Shown here piece by piece: positions 46,161 to 54,467 of a stretch of DNA of 64,000 bases. The position numbers and the translations under genes were made by a program. The notes below the pieces were generated by a model. It worked only from the letters and a program-made list of their open reading frames with translations. It had not been told where the DNA came from and did not search any database. The stretch is taken from NCBI GenBank assembly GCA_022181065.1, contig BQMY01000086.1, positions 1 through 64,000 of the forward strand, given 5' to 3'. The stretch's first letter is position 1; every line of letters starts with the position of its first letter. The stretch comes from Melioribacteraceae bacterium (GTDB lineage Bacteria > Bacteroidota > Ignavibacteria > Ignavibacteriales > Melioribacteraceae).

Positions 46161-46243
46161 TCTGGATTCCTGCCTCCGCAGGAATGACAGTACGATTGTA
46201 CAATCCTAAAACGTTTGTCATGCCTGCGTAGGCAGGCATCCAG
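46161..46243 (+). repeat. P1-P2 inverted palindrome pair after GIY-YIG gene 3
   Basis: P1 at 46161-46188 and P2 at 46217-46243 (ATGCCTGC-gtag-GCAGGCAT) with the short standard tip rather than the TCCGCC tip seen in the two previous pairs. The spacer palindrome reads GATTGTACAATC. Confidence 0.88.
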
Positions 46244-46415
46244 TTTTTAGAAATATAATTTAAACCCATCCTATCCGCCTTGGGCGGACTTCCCTTTGTT
46301 AAAGGGAAGGACTTTTAAAGCAAATTGACGAATATGATTTTCTCCCCTCCATTTGCCAAAGTTTATCCCGTGAAGCGGGAGGAGGGTCCGCCGCGGCGGA
46401 GGGGGTGGGTTCTGT
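46244..46415 (-). repeat. E mosaic repeat, copy 4 (inverted)
   Basis: About 170 bases homologous, on the opposite strand, to the E repeats at 53.5-54.4 kb, and like them directly joined to a P2 palindrome. Its tips differ: TCCGCCCAAGGCGGA and TCCGCCGCGGCGGA replace CCTGAGGCGCACAGG and TCCGACGCGTCGGA. It fills the gap between GIY-YIG copy 3 and the large lipoprotein gene and may act as terminator for the latter. Confidence 0.8.
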
Positions 46416-46471
46416 TTTCAGTTTTAAAGACCTGATGCCCACTCCACCTAAAGCTAAAGGGTACTCAAATA

Positions 46472-49400
46472 CTACCGTAGTTTTACCTTCACCTCATCGG
46501 ATGTCAACTCACCCGATTTCAACCGCACAAGATAACTCTCCCCGGAAACAAATGGTGGACGCATTTCCAGTTCATTCACACCACCGTTATTGGAGAGCAT
46601 CACACTCATGCTTCTCCATGTGTTACCATCATCAAACGAATATTGAGGAATTACCGATTTCACCTCTTTATCCGCCGTCCACTTGATCAGACAACTTCCG
46701 TCGCCACCTCCGGCAATATAGCCACTTTGTGGTATCTCAACATTGATTGCAGGCATGATGTGAAGGTAAAAATGAGAATCACTCATATCGGTTGTATCAT
46801 GGTTGCTTGAGTCAAAAATACGTATGCGGGCCAGAGTTGATGGCTGCCCGAGCGGTATTGTCCACAAATATGCACCCGTGGAATGATAATTATTCACAAT
46901 TGGCAGCCATGTCTGACCATTGTCACTGGTGTATTCAATATCGACAAAATCAATTCCTGCAGAGATCCATGTAATCAAAGTATCGTTTCGGTTCGGTTCA
47001 CGATAAACGTACTCTCCACCATTCGGGAAAGTCCACCTCAAAAGTTTATCCTCAGGATGAATTGTAAAAAAGTTATCCGATTGATCGCTTGGTGAACCAT
47101 CTGAAGCGTCAAGCACCCTTATAAGACACAAATCTGATCGAAAGTCTATACTTGCCGGGATAGTCCAGTTATGGAGACCGTTACTCGGGACATTATCCGC
47201 GACAGGTTTCCACTCAGCTCCGCCATCGATGGTGTATTCTATATCCACATTTTCAATATTTGTCGCGTTCCAGCGAATCTCAACAGTTGTTCCGGTAAGC
47301 CAATCCTCACCCCCGTTAGGACTTTCGACGGTAATTCCCGGCTGCGGGGATATAGTAAATGTACCATTACTTTCATCCCGTGGTGAACCCGATACCGCTT
47401 CGGTGATCCTTATCCTGTATTTTTCCGACGGGATCGAAAAACCTGTCTCATAAAGTCCGTCACTTGGCGTGTTAGCCACAAGAATAAACCAATCTTCCGG
47501 CGAAATCCCGTTATTGATCGTGTATTCTATCTTCACATTCTCCACACCGGTGGAGTTCCAGATTATATTTACCGGTTGACCCGCCACATAAAGTTCACCC
47601 CCGTTGGGTGATGTTATTTCAAGAGATGGGACGGGTTTTATTGTGAACAACCCGTCACTTTCGTCTACAGGGGTATTGTCAGTAGCATCAAAAATTTTGA
47701 TTTTGCACTGTGTTGAATTCACATCCGGTATCGGGTGCCACGCATACGAACCTGTATTAATGACATCCTCCGCGAGAGTCTCCCAATTTATTCCGTTATT
47801 GGTACTGTACTCAATTGACACGGTTGAAATAGCCGAAGCATCCCATGTAATGTTGTGGTTGGTTCCAGCCTGCCACTCTTCACCTCCATTCGGTGAGTTT
47901 AGCGTAATAGATTGCTCCACCTGGTTCCTTACCTGAAAATTTTCGTTGGAGATATCATACGGAAGACCATCCACAGCATCACTTATCCTCACACGGCATT
48001 GCGATGAATTTATTGATGGAACAGTGGTCCAGTTGTAAACTCCGGTACTGGGAACACTCTGTTCAACGACTGTCCAGACAGCTCCTGAATTGGATGTAAA
48101 CTCTATCTTCACATTCTCAACGCTTGTACTTGTCCAGCGAATATCATAAGGTACACCGGATTGTAGGACCTCTTTTCCATCGGGAAAGGTGACCATGATC
48201 TCTGTTTCGGGCACAATGGAAAACTGACTGTCGCTTTCATCTGCGGGAAGTGTATCATCCACATTTTCAATTCTGATTTTACAGTTAGTTGAGGCGGTTA
48301 CAGGAACCTGTTCCCAACTGTAAAAACCGTCACTTTCGGTATTTTCTGTAATGACATTCCAGTTTATACCATTATTGGTTGTATAGAGAATCCTGACGTT
48401 TGAAACTCCACCCGAAAGCCACGTGATTGTTTCTGTAGTACCCGATTCCCAGTTTTCACCACCGTTGGGTGTTGTTACAGTGATAAATTGCGGTATATTG
48501 GAGCTGATTGTAAATACTTTATCGGAAATATCCATTGGCAGACTGTCTTCAGCATCCGAGATTTTTATCAGACATAGATTAGAGTTAATATCGGGGATAT
48601 TATTCCATATATATTCACCGTCATTTGTTGTACCTGAAACAATTCTCACCCAATCTGCCCCGCCATTTTCTGAATAATCGATATTCATACTTTCAATACC
48701 ATCAAAATTTGAAGGCATATTTATGGCATGAACTTTTCGCCCACCTTTTCTTTTTGAGAATTTTGAGCTGACACCGTTCTGCGGAACATCCCAGGTAATT
48801 GTGAATGAAGTTCCTGCGCTTATCACTTCACCACCATTTGGCGCGGTAACCGAGAATGATTCTTCCGGAATTATTGTAAACACCTCATCACTCAAATCTG
48901 AAGGGAACCCATCATCAGCGTCAGAGATTCTGATCCTTGCCATAGTTGTTGGAGTTGAGGGAAGTCCGGTCCACATGAAATAACCATCACTCGGAGTATT
49001 ACTTGTTAATAACAGCCAGGTTAGACCGTTGTTTATTGTGTATTCAATTTTAACATTTTCAACTTCGCTACTGAGCCATGTAATCTCCTGAGAAGTACCA
49101 CTTTGCCAGTACTCACCTCCGTTCGGGGAAGTAATTTTCACAAATTGTGGAATAAGAATTGAAAACTTGGAATTGGAAATATCAAATAATCCGTTAGGGG
49201 AGACATCAGAAACTTTAACCAGACAATTATCAGAAACAAAATCCTCGTCCGGCTTCCATACATATCTGCCCGCGAAAGCCGGAGCAGCGGTTTCGATCAG
49301 GAGCCAATTGCTTCCGTTATCTTTCGATATTTCTATACGAAGCATTTCAATACCGCTGAAACTCCACTCTACTTCAAGCGAATCGGAGACGATAAATACC

Positions 49401-49840
49401 TCGCCTCCGTTCGGTTTTTTAAGCTCGAGGGAAAGTGTAGAGGATTTTACTATACTGAATACTCCCCCGTTAAGTACAGTCAGGGTGCTGTCGGCAGTTA
49501 CAATTTTCACCCGGCATTGATTTGATGTTACATTGGGTATCGGGTTCCATACATAACTACCGCTATTTTCTATATTGGAGACTATTTGAGTCCAGCTGCT
49601 TCCATTATTTGTTGAATATTCAATATTGACCCGCTGCTTAACATTTTCGCTACCCCATTTTATCTCGAACGAAGAAGCTACAACAATTGAGTCACCGTTC
49701 GCTGGAGAATTGATAGTTATACTTCCTGTGGTACCTCCGGGTGATACCGGATCGCCACCTGTATTGAGTTCATCATCTTCTTTAAGTTTACATGACACCG
49801 CTACAAACACTATCAGCAAAAATAAAATAATCCGTTTCAT
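46472..49840 (-). CDS. Giant lipoprotein of tandem Ig-like (Ser-Thr-rich/Kre9-type) repeats
   Basis: A 1122-residue exported protein. Residues 1-17 form a lipoprotein signal (MKRIILFLLIVFVAVSC). Then come ten full and one divergent terminal repeat of ~95 residues, each with SPNGGExWxxGTxxxIxW, VENVKIEYTxNNGxxW, SDGxYxW and CRIRIxDAxDGxPxDxSDxxFxI. These match the 'Ser-Thr-rich GPI-anchored/Kre9-KNH' type beta-sandwich found in FCB surface proteins. Repeat 4 has a basic insert (about residues 370-395). ATG 49840 is preferred because it starts the signal. Probable surface adhesin or scaffold. Confidence 0.88.
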   Translation of the reverse strand: MKRIILFLLIVFVAVSCKLKEDDELNTGGDPVSPGGTTGSITINSPANGDSIVVASSFEIKWGSENVKQRVNIEYSTNNGSSWTQIVSNIENSGSYVWNPIPNVTSNQCRVKIVTADSTLTVLNGGVFSIVKSSTLSLELKKPNGGEVFIVSDSLEVEWSFSGIEMLRIEISKDNGSNWLLIETAAPAFAGRYVWKPDEDFVSDNCLVKVSDVSPNGLFDISNSKFSILIPQFVKITSPNGGEYWQSGTSQEITWLSSEVENVKIEYTINNGLTWLLLTSNTPSDGYFMWTGLPSTPTTMARIRISDADDGFPSDLSDEVFTIIPEESFSVTAPNGGEVISAGTSFTITWDVPQNGVSSKFSKRKGGRKVHAINMPSNFDGIESMNIDYSENGGADWVRIVSGTTNDGEYIWNNIPDINSNLCLIKISDAEDSLPMDISDKVFTISSNIPQFITVTTPNGGENWESGTTETITWLSGGVSNVRILYTTNNGINWNVITENTESDGFYSWEQVPVTASTNCKIRIENVDDTLPADESDSQFSIVPETEIMVTFPDGKEVLQSGVPYDIRWTSTSVENVKIEFTSNSGAVWTVVEQSVPSTGVYNWTTVPSINSSQCRVRISDAVDGLPYDISNENFQVRNQVEQSITLNSPNGGEEWQAGTNHNITWDASAISTVSIEYSTNNGINWETLAEDVINTGSYAWHPIPDVNSTQCKIKIFDATDNTPVDESDGLFTIKPVPSLEITSPNGGELYVAGQPVNIIWNSTGVENVKIEYTINNGISPEDWFILVANTPSDGLYETGFSIPSEKYRIRITEAVSGSPRDESNGTFTISPQPGITVESPNGGEDWLTGTTVEIRWNATNIENVDIEYTIDGGAEWKPVADNVPSNGLHNWTIPASIDFRSDLCLIRVLDASDGSPSDQSDNFFTIHPEDKLLRWTFPNGGEYVYREPNRNDTLITWISAGIDFVDIEYTSDNGQTWLPIVNNYHSTGAYLWTIPLGQPSTLARIRIFDSSNHDTTDMSDSHFYLHIMPAINVEIPQSGYIAGGGDGSCLIKWTADKEVKSVIPQYSFDDGNTWRSMSVMLSNNGGVNELEMRPPFVSGESYLVRLKSGELTSDEVKVKLR

Positions 49841-49886
49841 CTTCTCACTTCGATTTATTTCTGAGTGATAGTTCGAAAACCGTTCC

Positions 49887-49915
49887 AAAAGTTGTAAAAA
49901 TTACTTACAACTTTT
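49887..49915. terminator. Likely bidirectional terminator hairpin
   Basis: Perfect 11-base stem AAAAGTTGTAA / TTACAACTTTT with a 7-base loop, 46 bases upstream of the lipoprotein start and downstream of the RmlD-like gene. The stem itself supplies short A and T tracts for both strands. The surrounding 244 bases (49841-50084) contain nothing else recognisable. Confidence 0.5.
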
Positions 49916-50084
49916 ATCGATTAGAAATTCAAAACCGATTTGAACCGCTAAGCTGTTGTATTTATTTAGTTTGCGTATATTTTAAGGTTAGCTCACCGGA
50001 CTTTGCGTCTCATTTTGTAAGCACAGAGTTAAGAAAACGGATAGATAATTTTTACTTGTAAAGTAGAGAAGTGTAAAAATATTT

Positions 50085-50975
50085 TCAGGTATTTTGATAT
50101 GAATTTATCATCGTTCGCACTGAATCTCTGAACATACGGGGCGATAAGCCGAGAGATTCCATCAACGATATATCCAGCGATACATCCTGCACATCCGGCA
50201 TTCCGGGTAGATCATGCATCGAAACAGAGTCTATACTTGATTTTGATAGATTCGCCTCTTCGCATAAAATTTCAGCCATCTCAACTCTGGATAATCTTTC
50301 CACTCCCCCAAAATTCATGGTGATTCCGGCAACATCAGTTCTAATCAGTTCGGAAATAATCCGGGCAGCATCACTTAATTCAAGGGGTGTTCTGTACTGA
50401 TCGTAAAATAGTTTAACAGATTCGATTTGTAAAAATTTCTGATATGTATTAAAGAAAAAATTAGTTCGTCCGTTTTTACCAAAACCAAAAAGAAGAGCGG
50501 TTCTGAGAATGATGTAGTTATTGAAAACCGACTTAATTTTTTCCTCTCCAATAAGTTTGGTTTCAGCGTATAATGAACGGGGATCTTTTTTTGATTCTTC
50601 CTTCAAGAATTTTCCACGGTAGCCCGCGTAAACCAGATCGGTGGAAGTATATATCATCTTCGCCCGATATCTCTCGCACAATCGCGCTATATTTTCAGTC
50701 GTGTTTACATTTATGTTGTAGATTAAGTTTTTGTTCCCCCCGTGTGCCTCTTTTACAGACGCGACTGCAGCGAGATGTATTACAACATCCGGATTAAATT
50801 GCTCAAATAGTATTTCCAGCTTCGCAAAATTTGTTATATCTACAGATGCAGAGTTAAATAATCGGGTATTAGCCGGTACAGAATTATAAAGAGTGAGCAG
50901 ATCATGCTCCTTTGCAATCTGCTCATTAACATATTGCCCGAGTAACCCGGATCCGCCTGTGATCAATATCCTCAT
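50085..50975 (-). CDS. RmlD-like NAD(P)-dependent sugar-nucleotide reductase/epimerase
   Basis: A 296-residue extended short-chain dehydrogenase. Seen: Rossmann motif ITGGSGLLGQYV, PDVVIHLAAVASVKEA, catalytic Tyr/Lys in YAETK, TSTDLVYAG, and a C-terminal substrate-binding region of the RmlD type (YRTPLELSDAARII). It could be a dTDP-4-dehydrorhamnose reductase, but no other rhamnose genes are near, so the specific reaction is not assigned. It overlaps anmK by four bases and is the second gene of that operon. Confidence 0.85.
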   Translation of the reverse strand: MRILITGGSGLLGQYVNEQIAKEHDLLTLYNSVPANTRLFNSASVDITNFAKLEILFEQFNPDVVIHLAAVASVKEAHGGNKNLIYNINVNTTENIARLCERYRAKMIYTSTDLVYAGYRGKFLKEESKKDPRSLYAETKLIGEEKIKSVFNNYIILRTALLFGFGKNGRTNFFFNTYQKFLQIESVKLFYDQYRTPLELSDAARIISELIRTDVAGITMNFGGVERLSRVEMAEILCEEANLSKSSIDSVSMHDLPGMPDVQDVSLDISLMESLGLSPRMFRDSVRTMINSYQNT

Positions 50976-52186
50976 GGTAACGCCAGTTCTCCCAGACTCG
51001 TCAATTTCTTGGCACCCGTCACTGATGGAACATTGGCAGAGTTTCCGGAGATAAATTCGTTGGCGAGCACTGCAAAACAGACTGCTTCTTTCTGGTCGGC
51101 GTCCACACCAAGCTTATCAGTAGTCGCAATCTTCACATCATTACCAAAATGGTTTTGAAGTTGCTCCATGATAAAGGGGTTCTTTGCGCCACCACCACTT
51201 ACAAAAAGTTCATTAAGGGGCAATGTTGGAGTGTATAAATCTCCCTCATCCATCAGCGCGAAATTATAATAAACCGCATGCGCCGTGTATTTCGAGATTG
51301 TGTGGATAATATCTTCCTTCGGAATTTCAGCGAAACGTAAAATGTGCTCGTTAATAAACTTTTCGCCATAATATTCACGTCCGGTTGATTTCGGAGGTTT
51401 TTGTTTTACATAAGTGTCGATCTCAAATAAATATTCCGACAATTGAGCGTTAAATTTACCCGAATATGCAACTTTACCCCCTTCATCATACTCTTTGCCA
51501 TAAAAACGTTTCATCAGAGAGTCGATTAGCATATTTCCTGGTCCGCAATCAAATGCCATAACCTCATCAGCAGTGCACCCTGCTTTAAGATATGTAAGAT
51601 TACTGATACCTCCAATATTCAACAATGCCCGACTGGTATCAGTATGTTTGAACATGATATAATCAAAATAAGGTACAAGTGGCGCACCCTGACCACCCAA
51701 TGCCATATCGCCGTCACGAAATTTAGAGACAACAGGAATTCCTGTAAGTTTCGCCAAAACCGATCCCGACCCGATTTGCAAGGTGCTCACTACATCTTTA
51801 CCAAACAGTTTTTGGTTGTTCGGAAGGTGATGAATTGTTTGACCATGCGAACCGATTAAGTCTATTTCACTTAGCTGAAGTCCTGCTTTACTTGCCGTTT
51901 GAGCTATTGCGTCCGCATAAAATTGCGGAATGAGGAAATTCAGTGAGCTGATCTCCTCGATATCAGCAGATTCAACACGGGAATTTTTTAATACAAAATC
52001 TTTAAATCCTTCGGGATAGGAAATCTCTTCAAACGCGAGTACATCGAGCGAGGTATTTTCACCATTTCCTGTGATTTTCACAATTACTACATCTATACCG
52101 TCAACTGAAGTTCCACTCATCAATCCGACGACAATTCTGGTATCTTTTTTTGATAAATCGATTAACTTTTGCATATTTGGCACCAT
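50972..52186 (-). CDS. anmK: Anhydro-N-acetylmuramic acid kinase
   Basis: A 404-residue ASKHA-fold kinase that phosphorylates and opens 1,6-anhydro-MurNAc for peptidoglycan recycling. Seen: VVGLMSGTSVDGIDVVIV, DLIGSHGQTIHHLP, GDMALGGQGAPLVPYFD, LLNIGGISNLTYL, FDCGPGNMLID and ELFVSGGGAKNPF. ATG 52186 gives the longest frame; ATG 52174 is an alternative. It is divergent from endonuclease IV with only 28 bases between the starts, so each promoter must extend into the other gene's 5' region. Confidence 0.94.
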   Translation of the reverse strand: MVPNMQKLIDLSKKDTRIVVGLMSGTSVDGIDVVIVKITGNGENTSLDVLAFEEISYPEGFKDFVLKNSRVESADIEEISSLNFLIPQFYADAIAQTASKAGLQLSEIDLIGSHGQTIHHLPNNQKLFGKDVVSTLQIGSGSVLAKLTGIPVVSKFRDGDMALGGQGAPLVPYFDYIMFKHTDTSRALLNIGGISNLTYLKAGCTADEVMAFDCGPGNMLIDSLMKRFYGKEYDEGGKVAYSGKFNAQLSEYLFEIDTYVKQKPPKSTGREYYGEKFINEHILRFAEIPKEDIIHTISKYTAHAVYYNFALMDEGDLYTPTLPLNELFVSGGGAKNPFIMEQLQNHFGNDVKIATTDKLGVDADQKEAVCFAVLANEFISGNSANVPSVTGAKKLTSLGELALP

Positions 52187-52214
52187 ATTAAATGAACAAA
52201 ATATCCGGAATTAT

Positions 52215-53069
52215 ATGGAACATTTATTAGGAGCGCACACATCAATATCCGGGGGCGTTGAAACCTCTGTTGACCGCGCTCAAAAACTCAATTTTACCGC
52301 CATGCAGATATTCACAAAAAACAATAACAGATGGCAGGCAAAACCACTTTCTGAAGAAAGTATTACTTCTTTCAAAGACAAACTTAGTAAATCGGGGATT
52401 AAATTTGTAGTATCTCACGATTCTTATTTGATAAATCTTTGCGCGAAAGATGAAGCACTCTTGAAAAAATCGAGGGACGCGTTTGTCGATGAACTTGAAC
52501 GTTGCGAACTTCTGGGTATTCCCCATCTGAATTTTCATCCCGGCGCACATGGCGGCAAAGGTGAAGATTACGGTATAAAAATGATAGCGGAATCTATCAA
52601 TCTTGCACACCAGAAAACAAAGGGATTCAAAGTTTCCTCCATGCTGGAAGCTACAGCCGGACAAGGAACAAACCTCGGATACAAGTTTGAACATCTTGCG
52701 GGTATTATTGAACTTGTGGAAGAAAAAGAGAGAATGACCGTCTGTATCGATACGGCTCACGTTTTTGCCGCGGGATACAACCTCAAAGACAAAAGTGATT
52801 ACAATAAGGTTATTACCGACTTTGATGAAATTATCGGACTGGACAGGCTACAATGCTTCCACATAAACGACAGCAAAAAGGAACTTGGCAGCAGAGTTGA
52901 CCGACATGAACATATCGGTGACGGGTTTATCGGATATGAAGGTTTTCGAAACATTATGAATGATGAAAGACTGGTCAGAGTACCAAAAATACTTGAAACG
53001 CCAAAGGGTAAAGAACAGCTCGAAGATCTTGATAACCTCGAAAAACTCAAAAACCTTATTGAAGATTAA
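52215..53069 (+). CDS. nfo: Endonuclease IV (AP endonuclease)
   Basis: A 284-residue Zn-dependent AP endonuclease of base-excision repair. Seen: LLGAHTSISGGVETSVDRA, QIFTKNNNRW, LNFHPGAHGG (metal His), MLEATAGQGTNLG, VCIDTAHVFAAGY, CFHINDSKKELGSRVDRHEHIGDG and ILETPKG. ATG 52215 starts at the conserved N-terminus; the longer frame upstream lies inside anmK and is not coding. Monocistronic, followed by the second repeat island. Confidence 0.95.
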   Translation: MEHLLGAHTSISGGVETSVDRAQKLNFTAMQIFTKNNNRWQAKPLSEESITSFKDKLSKSGIKFVVSHDSYLINLCAKDEALLKKSRDAFVDELERCELLGIPHLNFHPGAHGGKGEDYGIKMIAESINLAHQKTKGFKVSSMLEATAGQGTNLGYKFEHLAGIIELVEEKERMTVCIDTAHVFAAGYNLKDKSDYNKVITDFDEIIGLDRLQCFHINDSKKELGSRVDRHEHIGDGFIGYEGFRNIMNDERLVRVPKILETPKGKEQLEDLDNLEKLKNLIED

Positions 53070-53131
53070 AAGATAAAGATCATGTTTACCCGGTTTGCCC
53101 GTCTTGGGGGAACTTGATTAGGAATCTATTC

Positions 53132-53246
53132 ATGCCCTCTGCATCTGGTGGATTCAAGGGGTGATACAGAACATGGACTGTCATTTCCGCCCCCGAGCGG
53201 AAATCTAATCACTGAATGCTGCGAAAATAGGTTTTGAATTGTCATT
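53132..53246 (+). repeat. 115-base direct repeat, copy 1 (660-base period)
   Basis: Contains a hairpin CATTTCCGC-ccccga-GCGGAAAT and is nearly identical to 53792-53906. Both copies end in a P-type palindrome (GTCAT...), each with a different tip. Confidence 0.85.
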
Positions 53247-53298
53247 CCAGTTTACCCACCTTGGGTGGGCGAATTCGCCTGTGGCGAAAGGAATCCAG
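53241..53298 (-). repeat. P palindrome with extended tip module
   Basis: Outer arms GTCATTCC and GGAATCCAG are standard, but the tip is about 40 bases long and contains CCCACC-tt-GGGTGGG and GGCGAATTCGCC. The final 35 bases recur identically at 54818-54852. Confidence 0.8.
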
Positions 53299-53312
53299 GA
53301 CATTAAATTTGA

Positions 53313-53366
53313 AAAAACTGACCTCAACCCCTGCCCCCTTCTCCTCCAGGCAGGGGAAGGGGAACT
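53313..53366 (-). repeat. F hairpin repeat, copy 2 (inverted)
   Basis: Inverted relative to 42214-42270; shares CTGACCTCAACCCCT and CCCCTTCTCC, with a modified tip (TCCAGGCAGGGGA). Confidence 0.65.
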
Positions 53367-53473
53367 ACTAGCTTTCAATGTTCTTGCCACCCGAAGCTCC
53401 ATTCTTCAATAAATTTGAAATTGAACGATGAATAACTTGTGACTCCGTTATTATCCGCCCAATAAAAAACGGT

Positions 53474-53500
53474 GTCATTCCTGCGGAGGCAGGAATCCAG
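53474..53500 (-). repeat. P palindrome before E copy 1
   Basis: GTCATTCCTGC-ggag-GCAGGAATCCAG, standard stem. The following AGATATTATATTGTCGCAAT leader is repeated before E copy 3. Confidence 0.85.
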
Positions 53501-53526
53501 AGATATTATATTGTCGCAATACCGCA

Positions 53527-53719
53527 ACCAGAACCCACCCCCTCCGACGCGTCGGACCCTCCCTTTATCAAATGGAGGGGAGAAAAAAATTATCATCGTT
53601 AACTTGCTTTGAGAGTCCTTCCCTTTAACAAAAGGAAAGATGCTCCTGAGGCGCACAGGTTTAGGATTGGTTCAAATTATATTTCTAAAAGCTGGATGCC
53701 TGCCTTCGCAGGCATGACA
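53527..53719 (+). repeat. E mosaic repeat copy 1 with P2 palindrome
   Basis: A chain of small hairpins: TCCGACGCGTCGGA, a CCCTTTATCAAATGGAGGG hairpin, CCTTTCCTTTT-type hairpin around 53618-53640, tip module CCTGAGGCGCACAGG (53645-53659), then P2 (53692-53719, ATGCCTGC / GCAGGCAT). Copies at 53969, 54229 and, inverted, 46244. Confidence 0.85.
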
Positions 53720-53791
53720 GCAAGAATTCTACGGTCATTCTTGTTTACCCGCTATTGGTGGTTGAGATTGGAAACTATTCTCCGAAATGAG

Positions 53792-53906
53792 ATGCCCTCT
53801 GCATTTGTCGGATGCAAGGGGTGATACAGAACATGGACTGTCATTTCCGCCCCCGAGCGGAAATCTAATCGCTAAATGCTGTAAAAATAGGTTTTGAACT
53901 GTCATG
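53792..53906 (+). repeat. 115-base direct repeat, copy 2
   Basis: 660 bases after copy 1, with only a few substitutions. It is followed by a decayed P2 palindrome (GTCATGCCTGTTTCGCCGCC..., about 53901-53935). Confidence 0.85.
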
Positions 53907-53968
53907 CCTGTTTCGCCGCCTTAGAATGGGCATGAATTCAAAGATGCATTATTATCGAGATATAACAA

Positions 53969-54201
53969 CCAGAACCCACCCCCTCCGACGCGTCGGACCC
54001 TCACTTTATCAAATGGAGGGGAGAGAAAAATTATCATCGTTAACTTGCTTTGAGAGTCCTTCCCTTTAACAAAAGGAAGGATGCTCCTGAGGCGCACAGG
54101 TTTTGGATTGGTTCAAATTATATTTCTAAAAGCTGGATGCCTGCCTGCGCAGGCATGACAATACTAATTTTACTGTCATTCCTGTGTAGACAGGAATCCA
54201 G
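53969..54201 (+). repeat. E mosaic repeat copy 2 with P2-P1 pair
   Basis: E module 53969-54132, then the inverted pair CTGGATGCCTGC...GCATGAC and GTCATTCCTGT...ACAGGAATCCAG (54133-54201). The P1 stem reads ATTCCTGT / ACAGGAAT, a compensatory change from ATTCCTGC / GCAGGAAT. Forms a tandem direct repeat of 260-base period with copy 3. Confidence 0.87.
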
Positions 54202-54228
54202 AGATATTATATTGTCGCAATACCGCAA

Positions 54229-54461
54229 CCAGAACCCACCCTCTCCGACGCTTCGGACCCTCACTTTATCAAATGGAGGGGAGAAAAAAATTATCATCGT
54301 TAACTTGCTTTGAGAGTCCTTCCCTTTAACAAAAGGAAGGATGCTCCTGAGGCGCACAGGTTTTGGATTGGTTCAAATTATATTTCTAAAAGCTGGATGC
54401 CTGCCTGCGCAGGCATGACAATACTAATTTTACTGTCATTCCTGTGTAGACAGGAATCCAG
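54229..54461 (+). repeat. E mosaic repeat copy 3 with P2-P1 pair
   Basis: Almost identical to copy 2 (period 260 bases). Its P pair (54393-54461) sits directly downstream of the inverted GIY-YIG gene 4, reproducing the gene-plus-palindromes arrangement of the 45-46 kb array. Confidence 0.87.
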
Positions 54462-54467
54462 AAAAAA

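Larger units (their letters stand above)
53070..54467. other. Repeat island 2 (non-coding)
   Basis: About 1.4 kb made almost wholly of repeats: a 115-base direct repeat with 660-base period (53132-53246 and 53792-53906), F hairpin copy 2 (53313-53366), P palindromes and three E mosaics (listed separately). Short open frames here translate the palindromes (WMPAFAGMT-like strings) and are not genes. Confidence 0.75.

Noticed and set aside
44900-46243. CRISPR array
   Set aside because: Repeats are palindromic, unit length is about 420 bases and each unit contains a protein gene; no short unique spacers and no cas genes.
46405-49868. Multiple plus-strand open frames of 60-117 residues opposite the large repeat lipoprotein
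   Set aside because: They recur with the period of the repeats on the other strand and have no family features; shadows of the real gene.
52071-52214. N-terminal extension of endonuclease IV by 48 residues
   Set aside because: This stretch lies within anmK on the other strand, and the conserved endonuclease IV N-terminus starts exactly at ATG 52215.
53375-54357. Several 70-95-residue open frames in repeat island 2 (with strings such as SWMPAFAGMT or SLDSCLRRND)
   Set aside because: They are translations of the palindromic repeats on both strands, lack ribosome-binding sites and change with every repeat copy.
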